Made by a program: the position numbers and the translations under genes. Positions 17,285-24,701 of a stretch of 64,000 nucleotides of DNA are shown here, piece by piece (positions within the stretch are counted from its first letter, which is position 1; each line of letters starts with the position of its first letter). Below the pieces are notes generated by a model. The model made no database searches. It saw only the letters and a program-made list of their open reading frames with translations, and was not told the origin of the DNA. The stretch is from Anabaena subtropica FACHB-260 (GTDB lineage: Bacteria; Cyanobacteriota; Cyanobacteriia; Cyanobacteriales; Nostocaceae): positions 80,425 to 144,424 of the forward strand of contig NZ_JACJRF010000011.1 of the NCBI RefSeq assembly GCF_014697105.1, given 5' to 3'.

Positions 17285-17680
17285 TTAAGCACCCCGCCTG
17301 AGTGCTGACTCTACCTGTTGGAACTCCTGCTCTATACGATTCTTCAGTTTTTGTGGTACGGGGCGGTTCGGGTAAGAACTGTAGTGTCCAGCTAAAGAGT
17401 TAAGAGCTGTTCGCATAGTAGTAAAGGAGCTAAGACCAGAAACAGAATTAACCCGTTGATAGCGAGCAGAAAAATCATTAATTTTTTGTCGAGCTTCTGC
17501 TTGGATTGTAGTTTTTTCTGGTGAATCGTCGGCGATTTCTAGGGCTTGTCTCAATGTATTGACAACAGCCAAAGTATCTTGGCGATAATCACCTGTTAAA
17601 CTATCTGGACTACCACAGCCTACTAGACCAATAGCTACAACTAGGACAAGGGCAAGCAGACGTGACCAATAGCGCTTCAT
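17285..17680 (-). CDS. psb27: Photosystem II assembly lipoprotein Psb27
   Basis: A 131-aa thylakoid-lumen lipoprotein that binds CP43 in assembling or repairing PSII and keeps the Mn cluster from forming early. The N-terminus MKRYWSRLL leads into a hydrophobic core and lipobox GLVGC with the lipidated Cys at residue 22. The four-helix Psb27 domain follows (LTGDYRQDTLAVVNTLRQAL, SARYQRVNSVSGLSSFTTMRTALNSLAGHYSSYPNRPVP). The ATG at 17680 was chosen because it places the signal sequence at the very start; the frame continues upstream to 17824 without coding character. Monocistronic here. Confidence 0.95.
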   Translation of the reverse strand: MKRYWSRLLALVLVVAIGLVGCGSPDSLTGDYRQDTLAVVNTLRQALEIADDSPEKTTIQAEARQKINDFSARYQRVNSVSGLSSFTTMRTALNSLAGHYSSYPNRPVPQKLKNRIEQEFQQVESALRRGA

Positions 17681-17900
17681 AAGCATTATGTAAAACAACA
17701 CGTAAATCAACGTCCATCCTATCTTGGATTGGTATCTTGGGATCAAGGTAGTAATGAGTGCTGTTAGCGGTAGCGGGGGGTTGAGGGGCGTTTTGAGTAG
17801 TCTGTGCAGGAAGCTAAAAGTCAAGAATGATCCTCAGTTGCCTAATTGCGTAGCTTAATTTGGAACCGTATTAAGAATTACTAATTTTATTTGCAAGTCC

Positions 17901-19892
17901 CTAATTTTCTATATGAGCAGAAACTTGGCATTTACTTAATTCACTGACTAAACGATGGGCTTGATGTTTGTATAAGGGACACTGGAGAGTAGCTGGTAGT
18001 TGATTCATTAACGTTCTGGCAATCAACATATCACAGCCAGAAACCCGTGAGATAACGGCAGCACCTTCAAAAGCTGCTTGTGATGACACAGCTTTTTTCA
18101 CACGGACTAGACATGGGCGAGGTAACATAGAGCCGTGTTCCACTCTTTGTAATCCCTCGATGGTGGCTAGAACTATTAAGCGATCGCCTACAGTCAGTCT
18201 AATATCATCCGAGGGCATAAACTTAGGTTTTTTTTGCTTTGCTTTGGCGTGAAGAATTGGTACTACTTCATATCCGTAGGCTATTTCTGCCAACAATAGC
18301 CCATTGAGGGTATCGTTAGCTTCAATTTGGTATTCTGTTACTAGTGTGGTTTGGTTATTTAAGCGAAACAAATTGATGATATTTTCGCCAAATGCCGCCG
18401 CCACAAATGCTTCTGCCGCCAGTGCATAAACTCCTAAAACTCTGGCATAAGGTAGCATTTGCCCCACATTCTCACTAAAACGCGGATCGAAGGTGCGAAT
18501 CACTAAGTTGGCTTGAGGATTAGTAATACGCGCTCTTAAGGCGATTTCCAAATTTGCCACTTCATCATCGGTAACTACAACCACGCTTTTAGCAGTATTA
18601 ATATTGACTCTAGTCAAAGCATCTTTACTGTTACTAATAACTAACGGCATTTGTGGTAAAGTGCCGAATTCCAAGTCATGGGTATGAACTCCTACCAAAG
18701 GTTGCTTAAGTTCTTGTAGTATTTGTGCTACCAACCTACCTACTCTGCCTAGACCAACTAGTACAACATGGTCAGCTTTGGGTAGTGTCGGCCGTCGTCG
18801 AGAGAATTGAAATCTGGCAGCTAAAATGCGTTCAGTCATGACAGCATAGAGAATACCGACAAACACTGTACCTGCTACAGTCAGACTAATACTAAATAAT
18901 TGTAGCCACCAAGAAACCGGAAACGGCAGTTCTAGCCCACCAAAAAGTTCATCATAACCACCAAGGCTGAGAACTAAAGAAACATTCAAGGCCTCTTGCC
19001 AACTAATTTGCGGATATTGCAGTTTATATAGTAAGGTTCCCCATAAAAACAGGCTTACCATAACAAGACAACTGGCAAAAACTACACGTTGAGTTTGGCC
19101 ACTCTCTGCCCAAAATTGAGTTAATAGCTGACGCAGATTTATCTTGTTGATGGTAGTGGTAAGTTGCCACAATTTTCTGGTATTTTTGACTGGTGGCTCT
19201 GGAAGAGTGACTATGTTTTCTGTGGCCTCAATGTATGCAATGGTATCGCCTGGCAGGGTTTGGGCATCGGGTTTCCATTGATAGAACGTTTGCGGTAGGG
19301 GTTCTCCTACCCTGTTGTGGCTGAGTATGCGGCGGTGGCTACTATTGATTTCATGGAGTTGGTGACAGTTATGCCAACGATGTCCAAAATCAATAGATAT
19401 ACTCATGACGCGCAGCAGATGATTTTCCAAGGGAAAAAATCCCTTGGTTTCGCAGCCCAGAGCTGCTATGGCAAAGCTGTTAGCTGATAATTGGGTAGCT
19501 TCAAAAGCGATAAAATTACCCAAACTTTCGCGGAGTAATTCATTGAGGTTATCTTGGGAAGAACGGACGACTAGACGAATATCACGATTAAGCGATCGCG
19601 CTGCAAATGCGGCGGCTATATTGATTCGCTCATCACTACTGACAATCAATATAGCTCGACATTGGCTAATTTCTGCTTGTTCTAATATCTTGGTTTGCCG
19701 ACAGTCACCAATTACTAGTTTGTCTACTAAGTCCGGTATGTCAGGAATTTCGCATTTTTGAGTATGCGCGATTTCAATAGCATTTACCTTGACCCCAAAC
19801 TCTTTCAATACAGATACACAATGTTGTCCCAGGTTGCCCAGCCCACAAACTAAGAAAGTGTTGGTATTGATCACATTCTGTCCCATGTTCAA
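17901..19892 (-). CDS. Double TrkA-N/RCK protein with membrane segments (ion-channel-like)
   Basis: A 663-aa membrane protein with two NAD(P)-binding TrkA-N domains: the first at about 9-150 (FLVCGLGNLGQHCVSVL), the second at about 370-500 (HVVLVGLGRVGRLVAQIL). Between them (about 265-355) lie hydrophobic segments VVFASCLVMVSLFLWGTLLY and LFSISLTVAGTVFVGILYAVM flanking SLVLSLGGYDELFGG, which sits where a K+ channel filter would be but is not a canonical TVGYGD. A TrkA-C-like domain (TEYQIEANDTLNGLLLAEIA...VGDRLIVLATIEG) is at about 520-595. The plan resembles CASTOR/POLLUX-type RCK channels. Ion specificity is unknown. Likely role: nucleotide-regulated cation conductance in the plasma or thylakoid membrane (inference). 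Confidence 0.82.
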   Translation of the reverse strand: MNMGQNVINTNTFLVCGLGNLGQHCVSVLKEFGVKVNAIEIAHTQKCEIPDIPDLVDKLVIGDCRQTKILEQAEISQCRAILIVSSDERINIAAAFAARSLNRDIRLVVRSSQDNLNELLRESLGNFIAFEATQLSANSFAIAALGCETKGFFPLENHLLRVMSISIDFGHRWHNCHQLHEINSSHRRILSHNRVGEPLPQTFYQWKPDAQTLPGDTIAYIEATENIVTLPEPPVKNTRKLWQLTTTINKINLRQLLTQFWAESGQTQRVVFASCLVMVSLFLWGTLLYKLQYPQISWQEALNVSLVLSLGGYDELFGGLELPFPVSWWLQLFSISLTVAGTVFVGILYAVMTERILAARFQFSRRRPTLPKADHVVLVGLGRVGRLVAQILQELKQPLVGVHTHDLEFGTLPQMPLVISNSKDALTRVNINTAKSVVVVTDDEVANLEIALRARITNPQANLVIRTFDPRFSENVGQMLPYARVLGVYALAAEAFVAAAFGENIINLFRLNNQTTLVTEYQIEANDTLNGLLLAEIAYGYEVVPILHAKAKQKKPKFMPSDDIRLTVGDRLIVLATIEGLQRVEHGSMLPRPCLVRVKKAVSSQAAFEGAAVISRVSGCDMLIARTLMNQLPATLQCPLYKHQAHRLVSELSKCQVSAHIEN

Positions 19893-20064
19893 CGCTGTGA
19901 GAATCTACTCAGTAGAAAACATGAACCATTTACACAATAACGGAACTCCCAGTAATTTTTATCTATTAAAAATCTCCACCCACCAGGGATGGAGATTTTG
20001 TCAGTGGTCAGTGTAAAAGCTATCGTCAAAAACTCGAATTATCGTGCCATATTCAAATATGAAT

Positions 20065-20244
20065 TTACAGGATGCCCCAAAAATGAAGGAAGCCTTGACC
20101 AGAAAAAGCTTCAATCAAAACGACAGATAAAAACCCAATCATGGCAAAGCGACCATTCCAGTTTTCGCTCTGAGTAGTGAACCCAAAACGCACAGCATTA
20201 GGTTCGTCAGCAACAGTAGTTTTAGGATTCTTGAAACCTGACAT
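20065..20244 (-). CDS. hli: High light-inducible protein (Hlip, single-helix CAB-like)
   Basis: A 59-aa gene, easily missed because of its size. Its product carries the chlorophyll-binding CAB/ELIP helix signature [20 protein letters not shown] (residues 27-46) with the ExxxGRxAM core, preceded by a hydrophilic stromal stretch and ending HFWGIL. Hlips are one-helix thylakoid proteins that bind chlorophyll and carotenoid and protect newly made or damaged photosystems. The ATG at 20244 has GGAG 8 nt upstream. A perfect HLR1 box lies about 42 bp upstream of the start, fitting RpaB-controlled, high-light-induced expression. The start and stop are unambiguous. Confidence 0.95.
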   Translation of the reverse strand: MSGFKNPKTTVADEPNAVRFGFTTQSENWNGRFAMIGFLSVVLIEAFSGQGFLHFWGIL

Positions 20245-20285
20245 AAATAAAACTCCAATGTATTGCGTTGTGCAGTTTATCTGCC

Positions 20286-20301
20286 TGTAACGTAATGTAA
20301 C
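20286..20301 (-). promoter_or_regulatory. HLR1 box (RpaB-binding site) upstream of hli
   Basis: On the minus strand the sequence is GTTACATTACGTTACA, an exact match to the HLR1 consensus (G/T)TTACA(T/A)(T/A)NN(G/T)TTACA recognised by the response regulator RpaB in other cyanobacteria. It lies 42 bp upstream of the hli start codon. Confidence 0.88.
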
Positions 20302-20355
20302 AGATATTTAAGAGAATGCAACATTTAGTGAATATTGCCATTAATTACCTCACTT

Positions 20356-20389
20356 GAGGCGATGACCTCCGGTCGGAGGTCATCGCCTC
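20356..20389. repeat. Perfect 15-bp inverted repeat
   Basis: GAGGCGATGACCTCC (20356-20370) and its exact complement (20375-20389) around a GGTC loop. There is no T-run, so it looks more like a small palindromic repeat than a terminator. It sits between hli and the LysE gene. Confidence 0.7.
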
Positions 20390-20410
20390 CCACTCAATCC
20401 AATCCCAAGG

Positions 20411-20462
20411 GGAGCGCTGTGCTAATAGCCCTTCTTTGAGGACTAAAGTCCTGGCTACAAAC
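20411..20462. repeat. Dispersed cyanobacterial intergenic repeat
   Basis: GGAGCGCTGTGCTAATAGCC followed by the small palindrome AGGACTAAAGTCCT and GGCTACAAAC. A relative with GGAACGCTATGCTAACAGCC and ACTACAAAC ends occurs at 40745-40831. Confidence 0.5.
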
Positions 20463-20487
20463 CTTTAATTATTTATACTGTCCGTAT

Positions 20488-21120
20488 TTAGACAGTTTTT
20501 AGTATTAAAAATACTCCAATAGCAATCATTACACAGCCAGCAGCAATGTTTATTTTCTTCCTGATTGTAGAATTAATCAACAATCTAGCTCTGTCTGCCA
20601 TGAAAGCATAACCAAGTTTTACACCGCCTACGGCCACTATGGCGATCGCTATGATAATGCTAGTGTCAAAATAAGATACCTCAGAAATATCAAGAAAAGC
20701 CGGAAAAAAACCAAGATAAAATAAGGTGGCTTTTTGATCTGCCAATGTGATAAACAGTCCAGTAAGAAAACTGGACAGCAAAGAGGTATTCATCATCTCC
20801 TCTGTCTCCACACCTTTTGATTTTGACCTGCATAACCCTATTCCCAACAAAATCAGATAAGCACCGCCAAGGTATTTTATGAGGAAAAATAGGCTACCCA
20901 TCGTTTCAGCAAGAAACGCTAAACCCCAAATAGATATGATTATGAAAATGATGTCACCAACTACTATCCCTATAGTCGTGAAAACACCATGAATAAATCC
21001 AGATGTAGCTGCTCTTGTGGAGACAGTCAATACACTCACACTGGGAATAGAAGCGAGAACAACCATCGCACTAAATAATGCAAGAATGGTACTAAATGTC
21101 ATACTAGTTTCCATAGGCAT
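20488..21120 (-). CDS. LysE/RhtB family exporter
   Basis: A 210-aa inner-membrane exporter of the LysE superfamily (amino acids and related compounds). About six hydrophobic segments are visible, with the family pattern SIPSVSVLTVSTRAATSGFIHGVFTTIGIVVGD near the N-terminus and KYLGGAYLILLGIGL at about 85-100. The frame starts at a TTG (21129), but the ATG at 21120 has GGGAG 9 nt upstream and is preferred; a further ATG lies 12 bp inside. Substrate is unknown; no biosynthetic partner is adjacent. Confidence 0.86.
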   Translation of the reverse strand: MPMETSMTFSTILALFSAMVVLASIPSVSVLTVSTRAATSGFIHGVFTTIGIVVGDIIFIIISIWGLAFLAETMGSLFFLIKYLGGAYLILLGIGLCRSKSKGVETEEMMNTSLLSSFLTGLFITLADQKATLFYLGFFPAFLDISEVSYFDTSIIIAIAIVAVGGVKLGYAFMADRARLLINSTIRKKINIAAGCVMIAIGVFLILKTV

Positions 21121-21292
21121 TGAGGGCAACTCCCTGCTTAGTTATTGCTGACTTATGTTGAACTATGACACTGCATTTTCTCATTCTTATGGATAGTTGA
21201 TGACAAAATAAGATAATCTGCTTCAAAGGGGCGATAAAGCCCTTTGTTTTTATCAATACGTAACTCGGAAAAGTTTTACCATTGTTATTGTT

Positions 21293-22735
21293 TCATCCCA
21301 TACATTCTTCAGTTGGCATGAATTCGCATTGATGGCAATCAAATGTTGTTTCATCCAAAGATGTGGGCAAAATAACCTGAAAACGGGTATTTCCTGGTTC
21401 GGAAAACAAGCGGATGTAACCTTTATGTTTTTCAACAATCTGGTAACTAATTACAAGGCCTAAGCCTGTTCCTTTCCCTACTCCCTTAGTCGTAAAGAAT
21501 GGCTCGAAAATACGCTCTTTAATCTCTGAAGGAATGCCAGGGCCATTGTCAGTAATCTCCACTAGTACGCAGTTATGGTCTTGTGCTGTACGGATACAGA
21601 TTTGTCCTTGACCATTCATTGCATCAATGGCATTGTCAATTAAATTAGTCCAAACTTGATTAAGTTCACTACCAAAAGCCCAAATCAGAGGTAGACTTTG
21701 GTCATAATTGCGGGTTAGAGTCACACCATTTTTGAGCTTATGACTAAGAATTGTCAAAGTACTTTCGAGTCCTTGATGGATATCTACATCCTGCATAGGA
21801 GACTGATCCATATACGAGTACTCTTTAATTGCTGTTACCAATTCAGAAATACGCTTTGAGCTTTGGTCAATCTCATCCAACAGTTCAATTCCTGTTAGAG
21901 TCGCTTCCAGCCAAGTCAAAATTTCCTCAAGCGATTGTGTTGATAAATACTCCACAATCTTAGCTAGTGATTGAGTGTCCAGTCCTCCTCGGACTAAGGA
22001 AGAAACAATTTTCCAGCCATCAGTTATATGATGTAATTCCAACCAGGTTATGACCTCTTGCTCTCGATCGCTCTGTGTTAGAGGATCTAAATAACATGGT
22101 GTTGCAGCACGCGTGATTGCCTCTTCTAACAAGTTTTCCAGAAACAGCAGTTGCTCTTTTGTCATCTGCTTTTGATTCAGTTTGAGTCCCAAAGATGGCA
22201 AGCGATGAAAAATCTGCTGCAAGTGTGAAGCACTCCGACCAACTGCTGTCGCCGGGTTATTTAGCTCGTGGGCAAGACCAGCAGCTAAAGTGCCTAGAGC
22301 AATTAGCTTTTCGTGGTGTCGTGACATCGACTCCAGGATTTGCAATCGTTGTGCGGTGATGATTAACAAATCCCTTGTAATGGAAGGACAAGTTGTGAGC
22401 ATTTCCCAGAAAGTTTCTTTGTCCCATTTCAACAGATAGGTTTTTTTAGCAGCGCGGGCGTTGGCTATATGATTAGGTGCATCTAGTAAAATCAACTCAT
22501 GACCCGTATAGGTTCCAGGGCCGCAGCTCATCAAATGCCTTTCTGCATTACCAACCTTTTTTGTTAGTTCAATCTCACCTTCTATCACCGCGTAGAAATT
22601 ATCTAGTGGTTCTCCCTCAAGGGCTATGTACTCTCCTGGAACTAGCCATAGTTCACGGCCGTGTTCAGAAAGCCATTGGAATTGCTCTTTGGTCAATTGT
22701 GCAAAAAGCGACACTTGGCACAAAGCGTCTAACAT
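21293..22735 (-). CDS. Histidine kinase with N-terminal cyclic-nucleotide-binding domain
   Basis: A 480-aa soluble sensor kinase. Residues about 8-125 form a CRP-like cNMP-binding domain ([24 protein letters not shown]). A long linker leads to the H-box [18 protein letters not shown] with phospho-acceptor His156; the ATPase domain has [10 protein letters not shown] (N), DNGPGIP (G1), [15 protein letters not shown] (F/G2). No membrane segment, so it senses an internal signal. The tail carries three Cys (CHQCEF...EECMG). It starts 2 bp after the stop of the upstream response-regulator/flavoprotein gene, so the two are surely one transcript and a likely cognate pair. Confidence 0.92.
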   Translation of the reverse strand: MLDALCQVSLFAQLTKEQFQWLSEHGRELWLVPGEYIALEGEPLDNFYAVIEGEIELTKKVGNAERHLMSCGPGTYTGHELILLDAPNHIANARAAKKTYLLKWDKETFWEMLTTCPSITRDLLIITAQRLQILESMSRHHEKLIALGTLAAGLAHELNNPATAVGRSASHLQQIFHRLPSLGLKLNQKQMTKEQLLFLENLLEEAITRAATPCYLDPLTQSDREQEVITWLELHHITDGWKIVSSLVRGGLDTQSLAKIVEYLSTQSLEEILTWLEATLTGIELLDEIDQSSKRISELVTAIKEYSYMDQSPMQDVDIHQGLESTLTILSHKLKNGVTLTRNYDQSLPLIWAFGSELNQVWTNLIDNAIDAMNGQGQICIRTAQDHNCVLVEITDNGPGIPSEIKERIFEPFFTTKGVGKGTGLGLVISYQIVEKHKGYIRLFSEPGNTRFQVILPTSLDETTFDCHQCEFMPTEECMG

Positions 22736-22737
22736 AA

Positions 22738-24399
22738 TTACACCTTACTTAGATATTGATGGATAAACTGAATAGCGATCGCACCTTCTCCGACTCCTGA
22801 AGCAACTCGCTTCACAGACCCTTTACGTACATCTCCAGCCACAAAAATGCCTGGTACACTGGATTCAAGTAGGAAGGGTTGGCGATCCAATTTCCATGCC
22901 TTGGAACATTGTTTATTGAGCATGAGGCTCTGGCCGCTTAAGATAAACCCTTGTTCGTCTCTCTCTACAATGCCACCCAGCCAATCAGTGTTAGGACTCG
23001 CACCTATTAAGATAAATAGCAATTTTGTGGGAATAGTTTGCTTTTCGTTGGTCTTAAGGTTAGCGATCGTAATTGCTTCTAAGTTAGTCTGACCATGAAC
23101 CTGGACGATGTTGGAGTGAAACTGTACTGTGATATTATTTGTTGCTGCGATTTGATCTATCAAGTATTTAGACATACTGGTAGCAAGTGAGTCGCCACGC
23201 ACTAAGATATTCACATGGCGAGCATATTTAGAGATGTACACCGCAGCCTGTCCGGCTGAGTTAGCCCCGCCCACTATATAAACATCTTCATTTTGACAGG
23301 AGAGTGCTTCGGTCATTGCTGCACCGTAGTACACACCAGCTCCAGTCAGATTCTCAATGCCTGGGACATTAAGCTTGCGATATGACACACCTGTGGCAAT
23401 CAGTAATGCGTGACAGCTTAATTCTGTCCCGTCTTTCAGCTTGATGATGCGATAAGAATCTTGCAAGCGAATTTCCATTACCTCTTGAGGCGAGAGAATC
23501 TCTACCCCGAATCTTTTTGCCTGAGTAACGGCGCGACGAGCTAATTCTGATCCAGCAATTCCTTGAGGAAAACCTAAATAGTTCTCAATACGGGAACTTG
23601 TTCCAGCTTGCCCCCCTGGAGCTTCTTTTTCAATCAATACTGTGCGTAAACCTTCAGATGCACCATAGACTGCTGCTGCTAAACCAGACGGTCCAGCCCC
23701 CACGATCACCAAATCGTAAAAGGGCATTTCGGCCTGCATCTTCAATCCGATTTTTTCAGCAATTTCAGCGTGCGTTGGTTGTGTGAGATAAGAACCGTCA
23801 GGGCATATTATTAATGGTAAATGTGAGGTGTTGCATTGAGCATAACTAACCCACTGACGTGCTTCTTCCTCTGCCTCGATGTCCAACCACTGATAAGGCA
23901 CATAATTGCGAGCCAAGAAATCCTTAATGTGATGACTCTTAGGAGACCAACGGGAGCCAATAACGCGAATACCTTCAAAGAGTGGGCGGTATGACGAAAC
24001 CCAATCGTCTAGTAAATCACTCAGAACTGGGTATAGAAGGTCTTGCGGCGGTTCCCACGGTTTCAGAAGATAGTAATCAATTTTCGCTGTATTTATAGCT
24101 GAAACAGCAGCATCAGTATCCGCATAAGCCGTTAATAAAACTCGTTTTGCAGACGGAAATATTTGCATAGCTTGTTCTAGGAACTGCACACCGGACATTT
24201 GTGGCATTCTCTGATCTACTAAACAGAGTGCAACTGTCTCGTTACGTAATTTTACCTGTTGCAATACTTTTAAAGCATTTGCACCTGAATCAGCTCTGAG
24301 AATCCGAAAGCGATTGCCATACTCGTGTCGGAGGTCTCGCTCTATTACTCGTAAAACTCCGGGGTCATCGTCAACAGTAAGTAGTACAGGATTAACCAA
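22738..24399 (-). CDS. Response regulator fused to thioredoxin reductase-like FAD oxidoreductase
   Basis: A 553-aa protein. Residues about 3-125 form a receiver domain (acidic pocket DDD, phospho-acceptor in CLVDQRMP, Lys in YLLKPWEPP). From about 185 a two-dinucleotide-domain flavoprotein follows (DLVIVGAGPSGLAAAVYGASEG, EKEAPGGQAGTSSRIENYLGFP, VYIVGGANSAGQAAVYIS, GIFVAGDVR). The redox CxxC of true thioredoxin reductases is replaced by YYGAAMTEA, so it is not a classical TrxR. The TTG at 24399 is preferred as start: it has AAAGGAG 5 nt upstream and gives MVNPVLLTVDDD; the ATG at 24453 would add 18 residues. It is cotranscribed with the cNMP-kinase gene. Confidence 0.92.
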   Translation of the reverse strand: MVNPVLLTVDDDPGVLRVIERDLRHEYGNRFRILRADSGANALKVLQQVKLRNETVALCLVDQRMPQMSGVQFLEQAMQIFPSAKRVLLTAYADTDAAVSAINTAKIDYYLLKPWEPPQDLLYPVLSDLLDDWVSSYRPLFEGIRVIGSRWSPKSHHIKDFLARNYVPYQWLDIEAEEEARQWVSYAQCNTSHLPLIICPDGSYLTQPTHAEIAEKIGLKMQAEMPFYDLVIVGAGPSGLAAAVYGASEGLRTVLIEKEAPGGQAGTSSRIENYLGFPQGIAGSELARRAVTQAKRFGVEILSPQEVMEIRLQDSYRIIKLKDGTELSCHALLIATGVSYRKLNVPGIENLTGAGVYYGAAMTEALSCQNEDVYIVGGANSAGQAAVYISKYARHVNILVRGDSLATSMSKYLIDQIAATNNITVQFHSNIVQVHGQTNLEAITIANLKTNEKQTIPTKLLFILIGASPNTDWLGGIVERDEQGFILSGQSLMLNKQCSKAWKLDRQPFLLESSVPGIFVAGDVRKGSVKRVASGVGEGAIAIQFIHQYLSKV

Positions 24400-24480
24400 A
24401 ATAACTCCTTTCTGGGGATGATATTCTTCATGATTGTGTAAAGGGAAAACCAAAAAATAAATTATTCCAAATGGACAGTT

Positions 24481-24552
24481 AGTAGGGTGCGCTACTTATG
24501 AATAATTTCTTGGTACGGCTAGGTTTTCTGGCACTGACGCACCCAACCTACT
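24481..24552. repeat. Dispersed palindromic repeat (GTAGGGTGCG...CGCACCCAACCTAC)
   Basis: About 72 bp with imperfect inverted ends AGTAGGGTGCG and CGCACCCAACCTACT, an arrangement common in intergenic DNA of many cyanobacteria. A C/T-rich tract of the CCCCCTGCT type follows at 24627-24660. Together they fill most of the 300-bp gap between the response-regulator gene and the epimerase-STAS gene. Confidence 0.55.
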
Positions 24553-24701
24553 TGGATATTTTTTTATCTGGAAGTCCCAAATAAGGCATTTAATAAGTAA
24601 GGGAGGCTAAGGGCAGTGGAAAAGAACTACTCCCCCACCACCCCCTGCTCTCCCTGCTTTCTTTACTCTTTTCAACAACTGCTTAATGTGTTTAAAGCAA
24701 G

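Noticed and set aside
17680..17712. HLR1-like TTTACG...TTTTACA in front of psb27
   Set aside because: The two half-sites are 12 bp apart start to start instead of 10 and the first is imperfect, so it does not meet the consensus.
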